The notes under the pieces are model-generated. The model made no database searches and was not told where the DNA came from. It saw only the letters and a program-made list of their open reading frames with translations. Source: Eucalyptus grandis (lineage: Eukaryota; Streptophyta; Magnoliopsida; Myrtales; Myrtaceae). Taken from it: a stretch of 64,000 nucleotides of DNA. The stretch spans positions 22,896,559 through 22,960,558 of the forward strand of contig NC_052614.1 in assembly GCF_016545825.1 (NCBI RefSeq), in the 5' to 3' direction. Shown here in pieces: positions 48,690 to 59,900 of this stretch. Made by a program: the position numbers and the translations under genes. The first letter of the stretch is position 1; each line of letters opens with the position of its first letter.

Positions 48690-49290
48690 TAAATGGTCAT
48701 AACTTATAACCACTAGCATGAGACGATTCAACGATAAGTCCTGGTGTGATGAAGTCTTGCACTGCAGAGGTATAGCAGTTCCGACTTGTCTGCACGGCTA
48801 CTCGCATCTCACAATCCTCGGCAGAAATGTTGGGTATTTGTATGTTAGTACTTTTATTGACCATATAAGGTGTAGGGGCGTCACTAGTCATCGCAGTCGA
48901 AAATAAACGATGGGGCTATCAATGCGACATAGCTCGATCCAAAAGGGTATGGAATTGAGAGGTTTCCACATAAACCTTGGCATCTGGGCTTTGGCTTTAG
49001 ATCATCAGCTTCCGCTCTGTGATTGTAGTATGGACCCAATAAAGCCGAAGCACCGCAATTTTCTTGAGCTTCACAATTTTCAAGAGAAGCCCATGGATGA
49101 CCACGGTTCTTGTAAGATCTGGCATTTGTGGACCTAGGAGAGAGAGAGAGAGAGAGAGAGGAGATAAAAGGAAAAGAAGAAGCACTTCGGCCAAAAGAAA
49201 TGAAGAAAGAGGAAAGAAAGAAAGGGAAAGAAGGAGGAGGAAGAAAAGAGAAGGAATTATTGCCATGGACACCTCGCCAAACCAATTCAA
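48690..49290 (-). pseudogene. 5' fragment of a wall-associated receptor kinase gene
   Basis: Minus strand. A CT-rich leader (complement of the AG run at 49138-49161) precedes MPDLTRTVVIHGLLLKIVKL, which could be a signal-peptide remnant. In another frame comes ADDLKPKPRCQGLCGNLSIP, then YPFGSSYVALIAPSFIFDC, the start of the galacturonan-binding GUB_WAK domain (C-x-x-x-C-G-x-x-x-I-P-Y-P-F-G). After a stop and shift it continues NIQIPNISAEDCEMRVAVQT and SRNCYTS, the next conserved block of that domain. The EGF-like and kinase domains are missing. Wall-associated kinases sense pectin at the plasma membrane. This piece is a truncated relic, and I saw no inverted repeats around it. Confidence 0.65.
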
Positions 49291-50464
49291 CTCCGGTTTG
49301 TAATGGCCAGTAAATGTTTGTGCCTATCGTTCTTCTAGTCAAATTATTTCAAGGTTAGGACTAAAATTCGGAATTATTGGAGATCCGTGTGGCGAAGTCC
49401 AATTTTTAAGTCATTGAGTTGTGTATTTTTATAGAAATGATAGTTTAAGGTGTAGTGAAGCTGTGGGATTTTACAAATCTTGATTTAGGCTTACAATTTC
49501 CCCAAAACAAAATTTCACAGTTCGTCGAGCATGATGGTCGGGTTGCAAACAGTAACTTTCGGACCTGAATTTTAGCCGTTTTCCATGAGTTTTTGGGGTG
49601 GTTGAGTTAGGGTTGTTGTAATATATCGAAATGGCTTTCTATTGATTGTACATTTGTTGAAACAGACATATATGGAGGAAATTATGGTTTGAACAAGTTT
49701 AGAGCGCAATGGGACATGTCACGCCCCAAATCTCGAGCGCGCACACATCCCTCAGTGGTCAATAAAATTGCGATGTCTCAGGACGTGTCACCAACCCAAT
49801 CGAATATGCACATGTGGAAACGTATAAACAAATCCCCAGACAACACAAATATGTGATAGACAAGCATGAACCATTTTTACAAAACACTTTTCATAAACAA
49901 GCTGAGTTTATATACAACACTAGACTATAAACAAAGGTCTACTCCAAAAAGAAGAGCCACCTGCTAACTAGGCACAAGACTCCTTAGCCGAGACCTCTGA
50001 GACCTCCGGGGGATCTGGGTCTTCCACGACACCATCAGGGATGTTAGTGTTGAGGGGGCCAACCATCTCCTCACCCTCAACAGCATGTGCGTCAAAACCA
50101 TCTAGGGGACCTTCCCTAATCCCATTGATCCCATGGCGAAACCATGCCCTAAATCGATGAGGTACCAATTGTGGTTGGCCCTCATCGACCAAGATAGTGG
50201 TCACTATAAGCTCATGGAGCCAAGGAGTCCCAATGATAGGGAAAAAGGTACTCTGTTCACTGAACCCCCTCGGCTACCCAAAACGTACTGGAGGGACCGC
50301 CATCTACGGACCTAAAAAGAATTGAGCCCACGATGGGGTGAGACAGTGCCTCACCAAGTTCACCCCCTAAACTCCGATTAGAAAGGAAGTATGCCTAGAG
50401 GCATCCTAACCATACAGCCACACAACTACAGAGACTCACATCGTCTCAAATCCTCCTTGCATGT

Positions 50465-51412
50465 TGAGAGTGCTAGTATGAACAAAATAAAGGAGTTAGG
50501 GAAGAGAATAAGAACACAGAAATTTATAGTGGTTCGGCTTAATCCAAGCCTACGTCCACTCTCCCACGATAACAGCCTTCTTGGCTGGATTCCACTATGC
50601 AATCAACAAGAGATTACAACTCCGAGTGCAAACACTTAGTAGTAGATCACACTATCTCACTAAGTCACTCTCTTGGTATTTCTCTCATGATTACAAACGT
50701 TTAAGCTCTCAAGAGACAAGTATATGATCTAAAGTCGCTTAGACTTTGGAATTATAAATTCTACGCTCCGTCTCATACTTGCTCATCGGTCCATGATCTT
50801 CTTAAATACTCCTCCACTTCTAAACTACCGTTGGACAGCATCCCGGAGAATCGTCTTCCAATATACCCATTGGACAGCTCTGTATCTTAGAAGATTTGGT
50901 AGCCGTTGAGTGACAAAGGTAAAATCCCAAATTGATTCCGATCGCCCATACAAACGAAATCTTGGTTTCCATAAGTAAAGCTTCTTCGTATAGAAAGATC
51001 TTGTCTTCAATCAAATCAATCTTGATGTGGAATCCAAACCAGATCACTAGCCGTTGTATGATTGGGCTTGAGTTACGATTCATCGAATCTGGATGTAAAG
51101 TCCGAGTCTTGAGACTTTACGATATGAGTCTTGAGACTTTACAACCTGGGTCTTTAGACTTTACAATCTGAGTCGTAGACTTTACAATCTGAGTCGTACC
51201 CGGTTCAGCTTCGGCGCATAGAGTCTGTCTTCAGACTTTGAGTCTTGAGTCCGAGTCTTCAGACTTTGAGTCTCGAGTCGCGGTCTTGAGACTTTGATAA
51301 TATCCTCTACATGTTCTATTATCTGCATGGTCTATTACTCAACCATCAAACATGTTAGTAGCCTTTGATTTATTTTGTCATCTTCAAAACATCATAAGGG
51401 ATTTCCCTAACA
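50465..51412 (-). repeat. 3' LTR of the gag-only element
   Basis: A 948-bp LTR, the left copy. It is followed at 51413-51425 by ATCTCCCCTTTTT, complement of the polypurine tract. It includes repeated blocks of the type GAGTCTTGAGACTTTAC (about 51100-51300), with one more unit than the sister LTR. Confidence 0.85.
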
Positions 51413-51953
51413 ATCTCCCCTTTTTGATGATGACAAAACAATCTCTGAATATGCAGATTTAAAAATTTAAATCAAAGGATATCAGAAGATAGAAAATAAT
51501 TGCAGCTCAATATTATGCAATAAATAATATCAACCAATCAGCACATATGCATATTCATATCTTCTCCCCCTTTTTGTCATAATCAAAAAGCGATAATGGA
51601 TTCACGTAGAGAATGATAACAATATCTTGCATGAATCACAATTTCGAAAAATCAGCTTTTATCGAATATTAAAGATATGCAATATAGCTCACTTCGATTA
51701 TATCAGTAAATATCCAATAAAAATCACGGATGCATCATAAAATTCACGTACCATTTTGTCATAATAAAATGATAATATCAATATGAGATTTGTTAATGAC
51801 AAAAGGTAATAAGAGATGCACTAACCGGATTTTGTAGAATAAATTCTGACACAATTACCTTTCCTTCCATCCATAATAAGATCACGATCAATCAAAAAGA
51901 TTTTTCCATAATTGATCAAAGCTCCCCCTCAATTTGTTGCCTTTTTGAGGTGA

Positions 51954-52975
51954 TCACGATTCTTTTCCTTTTCTTTTGGATTCGATTTCTCCCCTTGATT
52001 TCCTCATCGGATTTGAGTCTGGTTCGAATGAGACTCGATTCGAGTCTGTCGAGTTAGACTCAAATTCTGAATGTGCCATCAAGCATAGATTTCTTTGCTC
52101 ATCATCTTCTTTCATGATTCTTTTCTGGCCATTCTGCTTGTATTGACTTCTTCCACTGAATTTCCTTTCTTTTCTACTCAGCTTTTTGAATTTCTCGACC
52201 ATAAAGGCAAATTCTTCATCGTCCATGTCATTTTCTGAATCTGTTTCATCAAAAACAGCATTAGATATTAAAGCAATGGACTTCTTACCTTCAGGATCTT
52301 CGTCATTAAGTTGTTCCACTTCATAGGATTGAAGAGTGCCGATCAATTCATCAACGGAGAGTGGCATAATCCTTTGAGTCTCCCGGATTGAGGTCTTGAC
52401 ATGGTTCCAATCTTTTGAAAGACCTCGCAAGAGTTTGTTGACCTTCATTGGGGAAGAAATAGGATGACCTTGACATGCCAAACCGTTTACAATTTCTGTA
52501 AACGATTAAACATATCTCCAATTGACTCTCCTTGCTTCATCTTGAAGGATTCATAATTGCCGAGCAAGAAGTTTACTTTTGTCTCTTTTACACGATCGGT
52601 CCCTTCATATGTAACATGAAGTTTATCCCAAACTTCTTTTGCTGTTTCACATGAAGAGATTCTGTTATATTCAGCAAGAGACAAAGCGCAATATAAAGAA
52701 TAAATAGCTTTTGCATCAAGCGCTTCTCTTTTGAACAACTCCGTCCGAGACATAGGAGCGGGGGCTTTGGTGTTTTTGTCTTTGCCATTCTTATTTGATG
52801 TAGACGCAGCAATGGGGTTGATTCCTCTTTCCACAACATCCCATTGTAAGAGATCTCTGGATCTTAGGAATGCTTTCATTTTGTTCTTCCATACGTCGTA
52901 TTCCTTTCCATCAAAATATGGTGGCCTTGTGTTGCTTTGCCCTTCCATAAGTCCTAGTGCCAACATACTAGCCAT
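51954..52975 (-). pseudogene. Gag of the gag-only copia element
   Basis: The start is MASMLALGLMEGQSNTRPPY at 52975, followed by FDGKEYDVWKNKMKAFLRS and LFKREALDAKAIYSLYCAL. After KVNFLLGNYESFKMKQGES the frame breaks at about 52484, and the second half reads KVNKLLRGLSKDWNHVKTSI, then DELIGTLQSYEVEQLN and KKSIALISNA. The CCHC zinc knuckle expected between GRSQYKQNGQKR and EQRNLCLMAHSE is absent, so an internal deletion has removed it. One shift separates the two halves, otherwise they are long and clean, consistent with a recent insertion. Confidence 0.8.
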
Positions 52976-53025
52976 AAAGAATCTTTAGCTCAAAAGTAAA
53001 AACACTTTTATAAACCGAGCACTTG

Positions 53026-53037
53026 GCTCTGATACCA
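53026..53037 (-). other. Primer-binding site of the gag-only element
   Basis: The complement is TGGTATCAGAGC, the standard Ty1-copia site matching the initiator tRNA-Met, two bases inside the 5' LTR. Confidence 0.9.
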
Positions 53038-53039
53038 AT

Positions 53040-53968
53040 TGAGAGTGCTAGTATGAACAAAATAAAGGAGTTAGGGAAGAGAATAAGAACACAGAAATTT
53101 ATAGTGGTTCGGCTTAATCCAAGCCTACGTCCACTCTCCCACGATAACAGCCTTCTTGGCTGGATTCCACTATGCAATCAACAAGAGATTACAACTCCGA
53201 GTGCAAACACTTAGTAGTAGATCACACTATCTCACTAAGTCACTCTCTTGGTATTTCTCTCATGATTACAAACGTTTAAGCTCTCAAGAGACAAGTATAT
53301 GATCTAAAGTCGCTTAGACTTTGGAATTATAAATTCTACGCTCCGTCTCATACTTGCTCATCGGTCCATGATCTTCTTAAATACTCCTCCACTTCCAAAC
53401 TACCGTTGGACAGCATCCCGGAGAATCGTCTTCCAATATACCCATTGGACAGCTCTGTATCTTAGAAGATTTGGTAGCCGTTGAGTGACAAAGGTAAAAT
53501 CCCAAATTGATTCCGATCGCCCATACAAACGAAATCTTGGTTTCCATAAGTAAAGCTTCTTCGTATAGAAAGATCTTGTCTTCAATCAAATCAATCTTGA
53601 TGTGGAATCCAAACCAGATCACTAGCCGTTGTATGATTGGGCTTGAGTTACGATTCATCGAATCTGGATGTAAAGTCTGAGTCTTGAGACTTTACGATAT
53701 GAGTCTTGAGACTTTACAACCTGGGTCTTTAGACTTTACAATCTGAGTCTGTACCCAGTTCAGCTTCAGCATAGAGTCTGTCTTCAGACTTTGAGTCTTG
53801 AGTCTGACAGTCTTCAGACTTTGAGTCTCGAGTCCGGCGGTCTTGGACTTTGATAATATCCTCTACATGTTCTATTATCTGCATGGTCTATTACTCAACC
53901 ATCAAACATGTTAGTAGCCTTTGATTTATTTTGTCATCTTCAAAACATCATAAGGGATTTCCCTAACA
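53040..53968 (-). repeat. 5' LTR of the gag-only element
   Basis: A 929-bp LTR, the right copy, upstream in the element's orientation. It is nearly identical to 50465-51412. The differences are concentrated in the repeat-rich part around 53740-53840. Confidence 0.85.
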
Positions 53969-56756
53969 CATGTCAACACAGTTCGCATACTTAACCATAT
54001 GCAGTAATAACACTCAATCAATTGAAACGCCACATCTCATATTTCAAACAACCACAGGGTTCCCAATTATAAGGCCAAATCGTTATGACACGTCACATAC
54101 CATGCCACACGATTTTGTCCTATAATCAGGCGCTTCAATTTCACTCATTCATGCGTTCCAATTTTATTACGGCCCAACGGGCACGGCCTACTCGATGTTC
54201 GGCGGTTTTCTCGCGTAACCAAGTATTGTCTCACCCCATTGAGCACGACAATCCTGAAGGAGCATTGGTCCAGAATCTACTATGATCGACATTTGTTGAC
54301 AAGGACATCTTATATAGGGGTAACATCCATCCGACTCACATCGGGGACAGGTTCTCATAACCATTCATGCACCCATCCAATCCTGGCCAAGACATTGTGC
54401 TTTGCACTCAAATGTCCCAATTAAAATAACGTACTTGGCTCATTTTTTTTCGTATTAAAAACACATGGTAAAATAATCGTGTGTGGGTACACTGCCAATT
54501 TGAACTAGAAAAATTGATATCATTCATTATAAAATCCCACTATTTGATATAGTATTTAAAACCATTTTCGGCGTCAAAACTTGATACGTGGTAATTTCTA
54601 ATTAATTACCAAAATTTCCTAATTTTGAAATAAATATTCAAAATCACAATCACCACTTAATTTGCACAAATTAACACTTAATTGCGTAAACTAAACACAC
54701 CACTGCAATCAACATGAAATTCCGGTCCTTTGGCTATCCTAGTATAATTTCTGGAAAATATTAAATAATTAAATAAATTACAAAAATAATTAAATAATGC
54801 AAATTAAATCCAATAAATGCTAACCTAGGTCGGAAATACTAATCTAACCACCTAAACAGGCCTAGAAAGTTAATGCACCTATGTAGATAAATAGTACAAT
54901 TTATCTAGCCCTTAATTAGTCTATTCTAACCACCTAACATGCATAATTAAGTAATTAAATCACTAATCTAAACTAACTAATCACCTAATCCATACTTAGT
55001 CTAAACTAATTATCTATTAAGCATCATTAACTCCATAAGTAGAGTTTAGCAAGTGAGGTTCGAACGAGCCTAGAAGTCCAAGAACCCTTGCTGGCCTTCG
55101 GCCTCTGTCCTTGGGTTGAAGGGGCTGGTTAAGGCAGCTGGCTAGGCTTGAACGGGCTAGGCAGGGCGACGGTGGTTGCAGTGAGTGACGGCGATGGTTC
55201 TGTCGACTAGACGGCGGCCAGGTGAGCTACGATGCCAAGCTTGACGACTCAAGATGGCGACTTGGGCTCGCAAATGAGCAAGCATGTGAGTGGCGACGGT
55301 GTGGCATGTGGCTGCGCGCGGCGGGTGGACGGGCGTCAGCGGATACTAGACAACGGCACAGGCAATCAACAGTGAAGAGGGAAGGCTGGCTGGTTTCTCT
55401 TTGGATTTCTAAGCTCCCAAAACCCATAACAATGGATAAAGGAGGGGCAAAGAGGAAGAAGCTGCTGAATATGAGGAGGGGCCATAAAATATCCAAAGCA
55501 CTTGAGTTTTATGCCCCACCAACCTTGGCTGTCATCCTTAGCCAATTTGCAGCTCCAAGCTTCCTTGGCAAGCCATCCAAGTGGTCCAAATATTGCTCCC
55601 CACAAGACCTACGAATTTGAACACTTGCCATCCAATTTGATTCAATTTCTTCTCTAATTGAGCTCAATTTGGCTCCATAAAATCAGCCAAGGTGCCATTG
55701 TCCATCTCATGATTTTTCCTCATCAATTGAACCAACTTGAATCCCAAAAATGCGACCAAAAACTGCTCTCTAATTTTTCCGGTAAAAAATAACCCAACTT
55801 TAATTTTTCGTCAAAATCTTGGGTTTGTAGAAAAATCTTTGGAGGATGAGTTGAAATTCCTAAAATGAATCGTGACATGACAGAACTTTCAATTCTGAAA
55901 TGATGTTTAATTCATGGTTAATTTCAACTGGACGCGATTTTAGTGTGACTTAACCTACTAGGTAGCTTTTAGGAATTTTTGGTACAATTGACCCATGATC
56001 GATTATTTTCGAGTCACCTTGTATATCTTGACTCATTAGTGATTCTCGATTATCGTGAAAATATCGAGATTTTAAATATGGACGCATAGTACAAAATTGA
56101 TAGAAAAATCAGTTTAGTGCCGTTCAACAAGAATTTTGCAATTAGGTGGAATTACCCACACTTTAATCACATACCTCAATCGAACCGACCTATCTCTAAT
56201 CTCTTATCGATTTTGACAGTACCGTATTGACCTTTGCAGATTAGCACGGTCGAACAGTTGATTTCTAGTTGAATTCTCAAGTTTATTGCGTTAAAATCCT
56301 TTAACGACTTTACCAAATAGACTAGTTATCTCATGAGCGATCAGCTTAGGGACAAGAACTATAGGCACATCAATGAAAAGCCCAACTCATTCAATTGAAA
56401 ACGGAATTAGAAATTTGGGATGTCACAAGACAATAATAGATTTTCGCTTTGGGCAAGCATTTGTTGCCACATAGATGTCATTGGGATAAGTACACTATCA
56501 GTGCCATAAGTTGTGTATGACGCTTACTTTGGTGCCAAAAGTTTCTGTCGAATCACTTAAGTGCCAAAAAGTTTGAAAAACGCTCACTTTGGTGCCAACT
56601 CCGATCCGGTTGGCTGAAAATCCAACGTGGCATTTTTTTATTAATTTTTGAAACTGATGTGGCTTACCGAGAGTACAGTCGGTATCCTAACACCAAAATG
56701 ACGCCGTTTGGTGTCTCCCCCAATTCAAAACCCTAACACCAAAACGACACCGTTTG

Positions 56757-57040
56757 CCGTCTTTGATGGCTCCCGCGCTCGGCTGCCACGGCTCCGACCC
56801 TAACCTCGACCCCAATGATGGCCACTCGGTGGCCACAACTCCGACCCTAACCTCAATCTCGACCCCGACCGCGACGATGGCCACTCAGCGACCGCGGCTC
56901 CGACCCCAACCCAGACCTTGACGATGGCCACTTGGTGACCGCAGCTCTGACCCCGACCTCGACCCTGACCCTAATGATGGCCACTAGGTGCCGCAGCTCT
57001 GACCCCGACCCCAACCCCGATGACGGCCACTCGGCGACCA
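56757..57040. repeat. GC-rich tandem repeat within the Pack-MULE
   Basis: Four imperfect units of roughly 60-70 bp, each with GACGATGGCCACT(C/T)GG(T/C)G followed by CTCCGACCC(T/C)AACC iterations. This repeat is internal to the mobile element and makes long but meaningless open frames on the minus strand. Confidence 0.7.
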
Positions 57041-57270
57041 AATCGAAGGCCGTGATCTAGCCGGTGCTTGAGGAGGCTGCCAACGAGTGTGCCACCATTG
57101 ATGTCTCCCTATCTATCTCCGATCTCCTCAACGAGTGCCTAGCCTGCATCTTCTAGTACCTAGGCTCCAACGACTAAGGCTGGTGGTCTCTCGTGTGCCA
57201 TCAAGGGCGTTTGAACAGTGCCGAGCAATGGCGGCTGAGCAAGCGACGAAACCCTAATTTCAATCCCTAA
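57030..57270 (+). pseudogene. Captured 5' fragment of a VFB-type F-box gene
   Basis: The plus frame reads TKSKAVI-stop-PVLEEAANEC, then VSLSISDLLNECLACIF-stop-YLGSND-stop and GWWSLVCHQGRLNSAEQWRL. The core D-L-x-x-E-C-L-A-C-I-F-x-x-L-G-S-x-D and S-L-V-C follows the F-box of VIER F-box/SKP2-like proteins. The upstream T-K-S-K-A-V-I-x-P resembles the N-terminal block of the same family. F-box proteins are substrate receptors of SCF ubiquitin ligases, but here three stops and the lack of the LRR tail make it inert. It lies wholly inside the Mutator-like element at 56483-57561. Confidence 0.6.
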
Positions 57271-57569
57271 ATAAAAGAAAAATCCCCAAATAAGTTAAAC
57301 GGCGTCGTTTTTGTGAGGCCATTCATGTAAGACGGCAAAACGATGTTGTTTTCTTAAGGAGGACCAAAAATGATGTCGTTTAAGCCTTGTCAGTTTTTTT
57401 TTTTTTTAAAGTCACGTAATCATTTTGGCCAGAATCTTTCGCCGGTGGCACCAAAGTGATCGTTTTTCCTCCGATTTGGCACTTAAGTGATCCAACAGAA
57501 ACGTTTGGCATCAAAGTGAATGCTGTACACAACTTATGGCATTGATAGTGTACTTCTTCCAATGTCATT

Positions 57570-58852
57570 TTATCGATGAATAGGCATAATGTAATTGAGT
57601 CATTCATTAGAATATCATTTTACTCGGTCTTTTGATATTGTTTTTCAGTTATTTGTTAGGAATTCTAATAGATAGACTCGAGTGACTCTAGTAGGTTGGT
57701 TTTGGCTTTCCTAGATGAATGATACTATTTCTTTTATGAGTTTGTAAACTCATGTTTTAAAAGTTATAGAGATTTGTGTATCACGAGTTATTAAGAGTAT
57801 ATTTTATTGCATAAAATCTATATTGAGATTTTACTACGATTTGGTATTTGTGAATGGTTTGTCAAATATTTTTGGAAAGTTGTTGCGAAAGATTATATGT
57901 ATATATATGTTGATTTGCGAACTTGGTTTATGAAGTGTGTCGTGAAAAGTTATATGAAATTTATTCTGGTTTAAGAAATGAGTTTTGAAATGACATGAGT
58001 TTTGTGGTAAATGAGTCAGGTTGTAAAAAGATTATGTATTTTCTTTTATGAAATCGATTTTTGATATATATTTTGTTTTGACTTTGTGAATTGTGGAGGT
58101 TGTTATGGATCGGTGTTCATGCTCAATATCACTGTGAGCCCAACGAGAGGATTATGGGTATGCGCATATTAGTCTAAGAAATCCTTGTAGATCGAGCCAT
58201 CAGCTAATGATAAGTGGAGACTTAACTAAGAGGGGAATCTTGATCACCTTATCACGAGTGTTATGCATGTCCATGGTTTGATATCGAGTAAAAGATTGGT
58301 CGATTGATGGACTATCAACATGTGGATTTATATGAAATGGAGCAATGGGATAGACCATTGATGCGTGGTATGAGATTAACTAGTGGAATGGACCATTGAC
58401 GTGTGTTTTTATGAGATTGGTCAATAGAATGGACTATTGATGTGTATTTTTATGAGATGACCAATGGGTTGGACTATTGATGTTTGCTTTGTTATTATCT
58501 TAAATATTCCTGCTTTGAATATATTATGTTAAGGTAAGAAATATTGCATTTTGGTCATTAAAGTTTACTAAATTTCTGGATTTAGCAAAAATGAATTATC
58601 TTTGTGTATTAAATGTGTATAGTGATTGCTCGATCTACTTAGAAGAAATATATCACTCACTAAGCCGTGATAATTCATTCCCTTCTTCTCATCATGTTTT
58701 TCAGGTCCTTTAATAAGTTGCCATTAGAGAGAGAGCGTCATGATGGGGGCTTTTGAGAGTTGGACTTTACTCGATTTGAGACTACGTCTTTTAGATGGAA
58801 GAATGGCCGTGTCACCCCATTCCTTTAGGATTCAGGGTGTGACACTTCTTCC
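57570..58852 (+). mobile_element. LTR remnant ending GGGTGTGACA
   Basis: The sequence ends CCTTTAGGATTCAGGGTGTGACA, like the 3' end of the element at 9338-12552 (GGATCGGGGCGTGACA). It carries about four imperfect units of roughly 50 bp at 58290-58490 (GGACTATTGATGTGT / GGACCATTGACGTGT with ATGAGAT). No 5' terminus was found. It may continue left across the two insertions at 49717-56427 and 56483-57561. I see no coding domain. Confidence 0.5.
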
Positions 58853-59644
58853 TTCAATTCTCTTCATTTTTATTTTTTTGATGGATTAATTCGTTGGGTT
58901 TGGGGGTACATAAGGAGAAGTAAGATAAATATATATTTATAATATATATTTTGATGTTTTTGGTCAAGGAAATGTAGTTATTGCCACTTGCGGGGAGACG
59001 ATTTGACGACAATTTTTCATGCGATGAAGTCTTGTCGGTAAAGTGCACGTTACATTTTCCAAATGGATGATCTCTCGACATATTTTTCTTGAATATTCTA
59101 TGGCCACCCATCGAGAAGAACAAGCAATTTTTAGCCAGCGACTAGAGTACTCATTGTCACGAAATGAGCGTCTCTTACTTTTCAAATGATCATCGAAAGA
59201 TTAATCTAGGATGCTAGAGTTTAAGAAGATGTCTCTCCCTCCCGTGAGAAAGAAAAGGTATTGTCTTCTCCTTTCCCAAATCAATTTTTGATACTACGTA
59301 TATTCGGGGATGTGAAATATGTCCATGGCAATTTTTTTCTTTTGGGGCGTCTTTTGGGTCAAATTTTTGGGGCGTTGATTAATGCAAGAAGTTGATGGGG
59401 AAAGCAGAAGACCTGTCCCTTTTTTTCCCTTTTTTTAAGAAAGAGACTTCTTGATAAATTGTACATCCAAGCAATTCCAAAAGTGAACCATTCATTTCTT
59501 TTTTAACTAGATGTCTTTCTCTTCCGGTTTACAACAAATAAAGAAAGGTGAATCAAAATAAAGAAAGTGTTATGAAATACATGAATGAATATTCATTATA
59601 TTTATCTTATCTAATGTATTTATTATGATACATTTATATCGACG
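58853..59644. other. Unassigned spacer
   Basis: About 800 bp between an LTR remnant and a MULE end. No coding motif or repeat terminus recognised. Confidence 0.4.
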
Positions 59645-59900
59645 TGCAGACCCCTCAAGTGCCTTAACTTTGCCCAAAGGGACACTTAAGTGCCATAACT
59701 TACAAAAGGTACACTTAAGTGCCAAAATCGGAGCAAAATGGATCACTTGAGTGCCAATTCGGCCAAAATCCGGCCAAATTGCATATGTGGCATTTTCCGG
59801 CGATTTTCGGTGACTTCTTTTACGATGTGGCAAATGTTTTTTTTTTTTTTAAAAGCCGACGTGGACGACAAAAACGACGTCGTCCATCCACATTGTGCAA

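Larger units (their letters stand above)
50465..53968 (-). mobile_element. Young gag-only Ty1-copia element (TR-GAG type)
   Basis: Two LTRs (50465-51412 and 53040-53968) start TGAGAGTGCTAGTATG and end TTTCCCTAACA, flanked by a perfect CATGT duplication (50460-50464 and 53969-53973). The LTRs are almost identical over the first 640 bp: I see one substitution. The 1.6-kb interior has a primer-binding site, a gag gene and a polypurine tract but no protease, integrase, reverse transcriptase or RNase H. Such gag-only LTR elements have been described in plants as TR-GAG. It must be mobilised by enzymes of a full-length relative. Confidence 0.85.
49717..56427 (-). mobile_element. 3.2-kb LTR-type element, inverted and split by a nested copia element
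   Basis: The plus strand starts TGTCACGCCCCAAATCTCG and ends TTTGGGATGTCACA, the complements of the ends of the element at 9338-12552. It is flanked by GGACA (49712-49716) and AGACA (56428-56432), a 5-bp duplication with one mismatch. Removing the inserted 50465-53968 and one duplicated CATGT leaves about 3.2 kb, nearly the same length as the other copy. The sequences align only loosely (for example GTGCCTAT, GTTC and AGCCGTTAA-like blocks in order), so they are diverged members of a family. No internal protein domain was seen. Confidence 0.7.
56483..57561. mobile_element. Non-autonomous Mutator-like element (Pack-MULE) with an F-box gene fragment
   Basis: The left end GGGATAAGTACACTATCAGT and the complement of the right end (TGGAAGAAGTACACTATCAA) form a long inverted repeat that continues through GCCATAAGTTGTGTA. 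ATGTCATT flanks both sides (56475-56482 and 57562-57569), with a possible ninth, mismatched base. The subterminal motifs CACTTAAGTGCCAAAA and CACTTTGGTGCCAA match the style of the transposase-bearing MULE starting at 59645. The interior holds a GC-rich tandem repeat (56757-57040) and an F-box gene fragment. No transposase is present. Confidence 0.75.

Noticed and set aside
55222..55620. A 132-codon plus-strand frame inside the inverted LTR-type element.
   Set aside because: No known domain, and its position corresponds to the GC-rich leader of the sister element. I treat it as non-coding LTR sequence.
56687..57041. Val/Gly/Arg-rich minus-strand open frames.
   Set aside because: They arise from the GC-rich tandem repeat inside the Pack-MULE; the real coding relic there is the plus-strand F-box fragment.
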